Shown here: positions 15,295-19,675 of the stretch, piece by piece
Layout: the number at the start of each line of letters is the position of its first letter
Position numbering within the stretch: position 1 is the first letter of the stretch
Assembly (NCBI GenBank): GCA_012799265.1
Contig: JAAZLP010000036.1
Span: 1-19,675 of the forward strand
Length of the DNA stretch: 19,675 nt
Direction of reading: 5' to 3'
Origin: Phyllobacteriaceae bacterium
GTDB taxonomy: Bacteria; Pseudomonadota; Alphaproteobacteria; Rhizobiales; Devosiaceae
The notes under the pieces: generated by a model
The model's input: the letters and a program-made list of their open reading frames with translations, nothing else
Told to the model about the DNA's origin: nothing
Databases searched by the model: none
Position numbers and translations under genes: made by a program

Positions 15295-15927
15295 ATGTCC
15301 AAGAGCCTCAACGGTCCCCTGCGTATCGGCATTGGTGGGCCGGTAGGCTCAGGCAAGACAACGCTCTGCGAGATGCTGCTGAAAGCCATGCGCGAGCGCT
15401 ATTCCATGGCGGTCGTCACCAATGACATCTACACGCAGGAAGACGCGCTGATCCTCTCGCGCGTGCAGGCCATTTCTGAGGACCGCATTGTCGGTGTTGA
15501 AACGGGCGGCTGTCCGCATACGGCGATCCGCGAAGACGCCTCGCTCAACCTCGCGGCCATCGACGATCTCAACCGCAAGTTCCCCGATCTCGATATCATC
15601 CTGATCGAGAGCGGCGGCGACAATCTGGCGGCGACTTTCTCGCCGGACCTGGCAGACATCACCATCTATGTGATCTCGGTGGCGCAGGGCGAAAAAATCC
15701 CACGCAAGGGTGGCCCGGCGATTTCCCGATCCGACCTCCTCGTCATCACCCATACCGATCTCGCGCCCTATGTTGGGGCGAGCCTTGAGGTGATGGAGAG
15801 CGATACGCAGAAGGTGCGCGAGGGGCGCCCCTATGTCTTCACCGACCTCCTGCGCCGCGAAAGCCTCGACCAGATCATCACCTTCATCGAAAAGCAGGGC
15901 GGCTTTACTGCAGAGGCCGCCGAATAG
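15295..15927 (+). CDS. ureG: Urease accessory GTPase UreG, with altered guanine-specificity motif
   Basis: UreG (210 aa) is the SIMIBI GTPase whose GTP-dependent dimer carries nickel to urease. Visible: P-loop GPVGSGKT at 15-22, the nickel-binding CPH at 73-75 within ETGGCPHTAIREDASLN, and ESGGDNLAATFSPDLAD from 105. The G4 motif, expected as NKTD in INKTDLAP, reads T152-H153-T154-D155 (ACC CAT ACC GAT, 15748-15759). The remaining sequence is normal and the frame intact. GGAG at 15285-15288 precedes the ATG. The changed motif may alter nucleotide affinity or specificity. The protein is otherwise complete and its context points to normal urease service. Confidence 0.95.
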   Translation: MSKSLNGPLRIGIGGPVGSGKTTLCEMLLKAMRERYSMAVVTNDIYTQEDALILSRVQAISEDRIVGVETGGCPHTAIREDASLNLAAIDDLNRKFPDLDIILIESGGDNLAATFSPDLADITIYVISVAQGEKIPRKGGPAISRSDLLVITHTDLAPYVGASLEVMESDTQKVREGRPYVFTDLLRRESLDQIITFIEKQGGFTAEAAE

Positions 15928-15929
15928 AA

Positions 15930-16385
15930 ATGGTGGACGCTCTCCGCCTGCGGAAGCATCTCGATCAGACTATCACCGCCCCACCCCTGCCCCCTGGCGT
16001 GGTCAGACTGCCGGTATGGCAGGCAAAGCCTGCCGCACTGCACAAGTTACTGGAGCGCGCCTATGCCAGCGGCGGCGGCTCCGTGCCGGGTTTTGCGGAA
16101 TGGTTCTTTCCGCTGGTGGAAGATGAAGAATTCGATCCGGCGCTGTTGATCGTCCTGGCCTCAGGCGAGGAGCCAGTCGGGTTGGTTCAATGCTGGACCA
16201 GCGGATTTATCAAGGACATCGTCGTGGCGCCGGAAGCCCGGGACAAGGGCCTTGGGGCCTGGCTCCTGCACGCCGCCTTCGCCGAATTGCAGCAGCGCGG
16301 CCGTGCCCATGTCGATCTCAAGGTCGAGGCGGGCAATATCCATGCGCAGCGGTTCTACCGGCGGCACGGGATGGTCGAGGTCTAG
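15930..16385 (+). CDS. GNAT-family N-acetyltransferase
   Basis: A 151-aa acetyltransferase with the GNAT acetyl-CoA signature: IKDIVVAPEARDKGLGAWLL at about 94-113, where RDKGLG (104-109) fits Q/R-x-x-G-x-G/A, and N136..A139..FYRRHGM at 142-148. The N-terminal half is less conserved and would bind the acceptor, which cannot be predicted. It starts 2 bases after the ureG stop, with a weak GAGG inside ureG, so it is cotranscribed and probably translationally coupled. A functional tie to urease is unproven; such genes often ride at operon ends. Confidence 0.85.
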   Translation: MVDALRLRKHLDQTITAPPLPPGVVRLPVWQAKPAALHKLLERAYASGGGSVPGFAEWFFPLVEDEEFDPALLIVLASGEEPVGLVQCWTSGFIKDIVVAPEARDKGLGAWLLHAAFAELQQRGRAHVDLKVEAGNIHAQRFYRRHGMVEV

Positions 16386-16406
16386 CTCGGGCTCTCATCC
16401 AAGCCT

Positions 16407-16429
16407 CTCCCTCCCGACTGGGGAGGGAG
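16407..16429. repeat. Single palindromic hairpin between convergent GNAT and glgX genes
   Basis: CTCCCTCCC (16407-16415) and GGGAGGGAG (16421-16429) form a perfect 9-bp stem with a 5-base loop. It lies in the 60-bp convergent gap and resembles one arm of the paired element after urtA in composition and size. No T-tract follows on either strand, so it is probably a REP-type element acting as a bidirectional mRNA 3' border. Confidence 0.6.
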
Positions 16430-16445
16430 TGGGGTCAGTGGATTG

Positions 16446-18458
16446 TCAGCCTTCGGGGCTGGGCCGGACCAGCGCCACGACCGACCGCGGCGGTACCGTA
16501 GCGGTACTGCCGGTGATCGCGGTTTCGGTGGTATCGTCGGACTGGATGCCGACAACCCATTCGCCTTCGGGCAGATGGGCCACCACGGGTTCGATACGGC
16601 GATTGAACCAGACCAGCACGTCGTCGTCCTTGTGACGCAGATGCATGCCGAGGACCGATGCGCCTGCATCGTTCCAGTCGCCCTCGTTCATCTCCCGATT
16701 GTCGGGGTGCAGCCAGACAACATCGCGCACGCCATGCTTGTCCTGGCCGGTGAGGAAATGGTCATGGACAACGGCCGGGTGTGCCTTGCGGAAGGCATGC
16801 ACCGCCGCCACAAAATCCACCAGTGCACCATCGGCACTTTCCCAGTCCAGCCAGGTGATTTCATTGTCCTGCGCATAGGCATTGTTGTTGCCCTGCTGGG
16901 TGCGGAACATTTCATCGCCCTGCTGGATCAGCGGGGTGCCGCGGGAAAGGAACAGGGTGGCCAGCATGGCGCGAACGTCACGCTTGCGCACGGCATTGAT
17001 GGCTTCGTCATCGGTCTCGCCCTCGATGCCGCAGTTCCACGACTGGTTATTGTTGTGGCCGTCGCGATTGTCCTCGCCATTGGCCTCGTTGTGCTTGTCG
17101 GCATAGGTGACGAGGTCGCGAAGCGTGAAGCCATCATGGACCGCCAGCATGTTGACGCCATGATGCGGCTTGCGGCCGGCGACATCAAAAATCTCGGCTG
17201 AGCCGGCGACCTTGCCGGCCAGCGCACCGATCTTGGCCGGTTCGCCGCGCCAGAAGGCACGAATTTCGTCGCGATAGGTGTCGTTGTGCTCCTGGAATTC
17301 CTGGCCAAACTTGCCCACGGCATAGCCGCCCGGCCCCGGATCCCAGGGCTCTGCAACAAGGATGACCTTGCTCAGGACGGGGTCGTTCTTGATCTTCTGG
17401 AGCATTTCCGCGTCCGGATTGAACGCGGGTTCGCGGCCAAGGATGGTGGCGAGGTCGAAGCGGAAGCCTGAAACGCCCAGCTCTTCGACGTAATAGCGAA
17501 GGCTCTCGATGACGAGACGCTGCACGGCAGGATGGTCACAACGCAGGGTATTGCCGGTGCCCGTGTCGTTGACGAGGTGTTTCTTCCCGTCGACCTCCAC
17601 CCAGCGATAATAGGTCTGCGGATCGAGCCCCATCATCGAGAGGATCGGACCCTGCTGGTCGCCTTCACCGGTGTGGTTATAGACGACGTCGAGGATCACA
17701 TTGATGCCGGCCTTGCGATAGGCATCGGTCATGACGCGCAATTCCTGCGGACCACGCGGCACAAGGCGCGGATCGACGGCGAAATAGGCGACGGGGTTAT
17801 AACCCCAGGCATTGGTGAGGCCGAGTGCGGGCAGATGGCCTTCGTCGATCCATGCGGCGATCGGCATGAGCTGGACCGTATCGACGCCGAGGTGCTTTAA
17901 ATGGTCGATGACGCGCTTGGTGGTCAGCGCCGCAACGGTGCCGCGGAGCGGGCCCTGCACGCTGGGGTGGCGCATGGTGAAGCCGCGCACATTGAGCTCG
18001 TAGAAGAGGTTGGGCACCTTCTTCTTGTGCAGCTTGGCTGGCGTGTCGGTTTCGCCGCGCACAATGCCCTTGGGAACGAGCGGGGCAGTATCGACTGCCT
18101 CTTCGCGGCCCAGCCGCAAACGCGGCGAGCGGACAAAGACGCGATCGAGATGGCGCGCATAGGGGTCGACGAGCAGCTTGTTGGGATCAAAGAAAAGACC
18201 CTGGTCGGGGTCATAAGGCCCATCCGCACGCAGGCCATAGCGCGCGCCTGCGCCGATATTGGCGATCAGCCCGGCGCGGACATGGGTTTCGTGGACATCG
18301 AGTTCACAGCGGCCGATTTCCTGGTCCTGTTCATCGAACAGGCAGACCCAGATATTTGTGGCGCTCTCGGAATAGACAGCAAAATTCACCCCGTCCGGGG
18401 TCACCGTAGCGCCGAGCGCCTCGGTGCGCCCGGCATTGGGCACGAGTTCTGGTTGCAT
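16446..18458 (-). CDS. glgX: Glycogen debranching enzyme GlgX (isoamylase-type, GH13)
   Basis: GlgX (670 aa) hydrolyses alpha-1,6 branches of limit dextrin during glycogen breakdown. An N-terminal CBM48-like domain (about 15-110) precedes the GH13 barrel. The four conserved regions are visible: DVVYNH at 257-262, GFRFD with nucleophile D335, VAEPWD with acid E370, and AVHDGFTL with H441-D442. The YELNVRGFTMRHPSV stretch (153-167) is typical of GlgX/TreX. It starts 13 bases after the pgm stop on the same strand without a clear Shine-Dalgarno, suggesting translation depends on pgm. It is convergent with the urease genes and belongs to a separate carbon-storage unit. Confidence 0.95.
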   Translation of the reverse strand: MQPELVPNAGRTEALGATVTPDGVNFAVYSESATNIWVCLFDEQDQEIGRCELDVHETHVRAGLIANIGAGARYGLRADGPYDPDQGLFFDPNKLLVDPYARHLDRVFVRSPRLRLGREEAVDTAPLVPKGIVRGETDTPAKLHKKKVPNLFYELNVRGFTMRHPSVQGPLRGTVAALTTKRVIDHLKHLGVDTVQLMPIAAWIDEGHLPALGLTNAWGYNPVAYFAVDPRLVPRGPQELRVMTDAYRKAGINVILDVVYNHTGEGDQQGPILSMMGLDPQTYYRWVEVDGKKHLVNDTGTGNTLRCDHPAVQRLVIESLRYYVEELGVSGFRFDLATILGREPAFNPDAEMLQKIKNDPVLSKVILVAEPWDPGPGGYAVGKFGQEFQEHNDTYRDEIRAFWRGEPAKIGALAGKVAGSAEIFDVAGRKPHHGVNMLAVHDGFTLRDLVTYADKHNEANGEDNRDGHNNNQSWNCGIEGETDDEAINAVRKRDVRAMLATLFLSRGTPLIQQGDEMFRTQQGNNNAYAQDNEITWLDWESADGALVDFVAAVHAFRKAHPAVVHDHFLTGQDKHGVRDVVWLHPDNREMNEGDWNDAGASVLGMHLRHKDDDVLVWFNRRIEPVVAHLPEGEWVVGIQSDDTTETAITGSTATVPPRSVVALVRPSPEG

Positions 18459-18471
18459 TTATTCGACCGAT

Positions 18472-19675
18472 CTATGTGATGACGCTTGGTTCTGTTCGCC
18501 CTGTCCGCGCCTTGATGCCCACCAGTTCTTCCGTGAGCTCGATAAGCGGCTCAAGGGCGAGCTGGGTATCGAGATCATGGCGTCCATCCGCTGCCTCATA
18601 GCGTTCCAGATAGACACGCAACGTAGCGCCGACGGTACCGGTTCCGGAGAGACGGACGACGATGCGCGAGCCATCGACAAAGCCGATGCGAATGCCCTGT
18701 TTGGCGCTTGTCGAACCATCGACCGGGTCGTGATAGGTAAAGTCGTCTGCATAGGCGACCTGAAGGTCATCGCCGAAAGTTTTGCCCGGCAGGCCGGGCA
18801 GTTGCGCCCGCAGGTCATCGACCAGCTTGTTGGCGACGGAGCTGTCGACCTCTTCGTAATCGTGCCGCGTATAGTAATTGCGGCCATAGGTGCGCCAATG
18901 CTCGCGCACGATCTCGTCGACGCCCTGCTTGCGCACGGCCAAAATATTGAGCCAGAGCAGCACGGCCCAAAGACCGTCCTTTTCGCGCACATGGTCCGAC
19001 CCGGTGCCCGCGCTCTCCTCGCCGCAAATGGTGACGCGGCCGGCGTCGAGCAGATTGCCGAAGAATTTCCAGCCGGTCGGGGTCTCGTGCATTTCGATGC
19101 CGAGCTTTTCCGCGACGCGATCGGCAGCAGCACTGGTGGGCATCGAGCGGGCAATCCCCGCGATGCCGCCCTTATAGGCGGGCGCCAGATGTGCATTGGC
19201 AGCGAGCAGGGCCAGCGAGTCCGAGGGGGTCACGAACCGGTTCTTGCCGATGATGAGATTGCGATCGCCATCGCCGTCCGAGGCCGCGCCGAAATCGGGA
19301 CCGGCATCGGTCATCAGCAGGTCATACATGTCCTTGCAATAGACGAGGTTCGGGTCCGGATGTCCGTCATTGAACGAAGGCGACGGCGTGCCATTGATAA
19401 CCGTGCCCTTGGGCGCACCAAGCATGCCCTCGAGGATCGCATGGGCATAAGGCCCCGTGACCGCATGCATGGCGTCGAAGGTCATGCGGAAACCTGACGC
19501 GAACAGCGCGCGGATCGCATCGAAATCGAACAGCGTCTGCATCAGCGCTGCATAGTCCTTAACCGGGTCGATCACCTCGACCACCATGTCGCCGACCTTC
19601 TGCGTGCCGATTTTGCCCAGATCGATATCCGGCGTATCGAGCGTCTTGAAACTGTCGATCACCTTGGTGCGGGCA
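18472..19675 (-). CDS. pgm: Phosphoglucomutase, 5' end beyond the window
   Basis: About 400 C-terminal residues are present; the family is about 545 aa. The start and the phosphoserine loop lie beyond the right edge. The frame stays open through the edge (A-R-T-K before V-I-D-S), so the GTG codon at 19660-19662 is internal, not the start. Visible: metal-binding DGDGDR (codons at 19261-19278), sugar-binding CGEESAGTGSDHVREKDGLWA, and phosphate-binding RLSGTGTVGATLR near the end. These fit the alpha-D-glucose-type Pgm that interconverts glucose 1- and 6-phosphate, linking glycogen to glycolysis. It lies 13 bases before glgX and forms an operon with it. Confidence 0.95.
   Translation of the reverse strand, partial: ARTKVIDSFKTLDTPDIDLGKIGTQKVGDMVVEVIDPVKDYAALMQTLFDFDAIRALFASGFRMTFDAMHAVTGPYAHAILEGMLGAPKGTVINGTPSPSFNDGHPDPNLVYCKDMYDLLMTDAGPDFGAASDGDGDRNLIIGKNRFVTPSDSLALLAANAHLAPAYKGGIAGIARSMPTSAAADRVAEKLGIEMHETPTGWKFFGNLLDAGRVTICGEESAGTGSDHVREKDGLWAVLLWLNILAVRKQGVDEIVREHWRTYGRNYYTRHDYEEVDSSVANKLVDDLRAQLPGLPGKTFGDDLQVAYADDFTYHDPVDGSTSAKQGIRIGFVDGSRIVVRLSGTGTVGATLRVYLERYEAADGRHDLDTQLALEPLIELTEELVGIKARTGRTEPSVIT

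Noticed and set aside
16443..17201. Plus-strand frames of 252 aa and others opposite glgX
   Set aside because: They are antisense to the catalytic domain of glgX, and no ribosome site or domain is visible.
18424..19497. 357-aa plus-strand frame opposite pgm
   Set aside because: It is antisense to clear phosphoglucomutase motifs.

Overview
The window is GC-rich (roughly 60-65%), and its genes are tightly packed with short overlaps. The gene order and protein sequences point to an alphaproteobacterium, most likely in the Hyphomicrobiales (Devosia-like or a relative). That placement is inferred from family resemblance and from palindromic intergenic repeats, not from a search. No phage, transposon, CRISPR or RNA genes were seen. 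Most of the window is one nitrogen-acquisition locus for uptake and hydrolysis of urea.

Layout. (1) Positions 1-341, minus strand: the N-terminus of a protein with a permease-like membrane domain, probably a transporter-fused hybrid histidine kinase, divergent from the urea genes. The 342-574 gap holds a perfect 16-bp palindrome. (2) Positions 575-6371: the urea ABC transporter operon urtABCDE, with a paired palindromic element of about 118 bp between urtA and urtB. (3) Positions 6426-6782, minus strand: a small acidic secreted protein with its own terminator, placed between the transporter and urease genes. (4) Positions 6859-11222: ureD, ureA, a HupE/UreJ nickel permease, ureB, an unrecognised 136-aa ORF, a leader with three consecutive hairpins, and ureC. 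(5) Positions 11320-13719: three genes that are not urease genes, namely a TPR-methyltransferase, an MliC-like lysozyme inhibitor followed by a strong intrinsic terminator, and a six-TM membrane protein. (6) Positions 13726-16385: ureE, ureF, a DUF3995-like membrane protein, ureG and a GNAT acetyltransferase, closely spaced or overlapping. (7) Positions 16446-19675, minus strand: glgX preceded by pgm (5' end beyond the window), a glycogen-metabolism pair convergent with the urease genes.

How it works together (family knowledge plus inference). UrtA captures urea in the periplasm. UrtB and UrtC form the inner-membrane channel and UrtD and UrtE power it. UreA, UreB and UreC form the nickel urease. 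UreD, UreF and UreG with UreE deliver nickel to the UreC active site, and the HupE/UreJ protein probably brings nickel into the cell. The partial kinase and the palindrome may form the control point.

Nothing here is clearly an undescribed system. The points most worth a second look are the altered guanine-specificity motif in UreG (T-H-T-D where N-K-T-D is expected), the uncharacterised ORFs inside the urease cluster, the three-hairpin leader of ureC, the paired palindrome after urtA, and the divergent control region before urtA.
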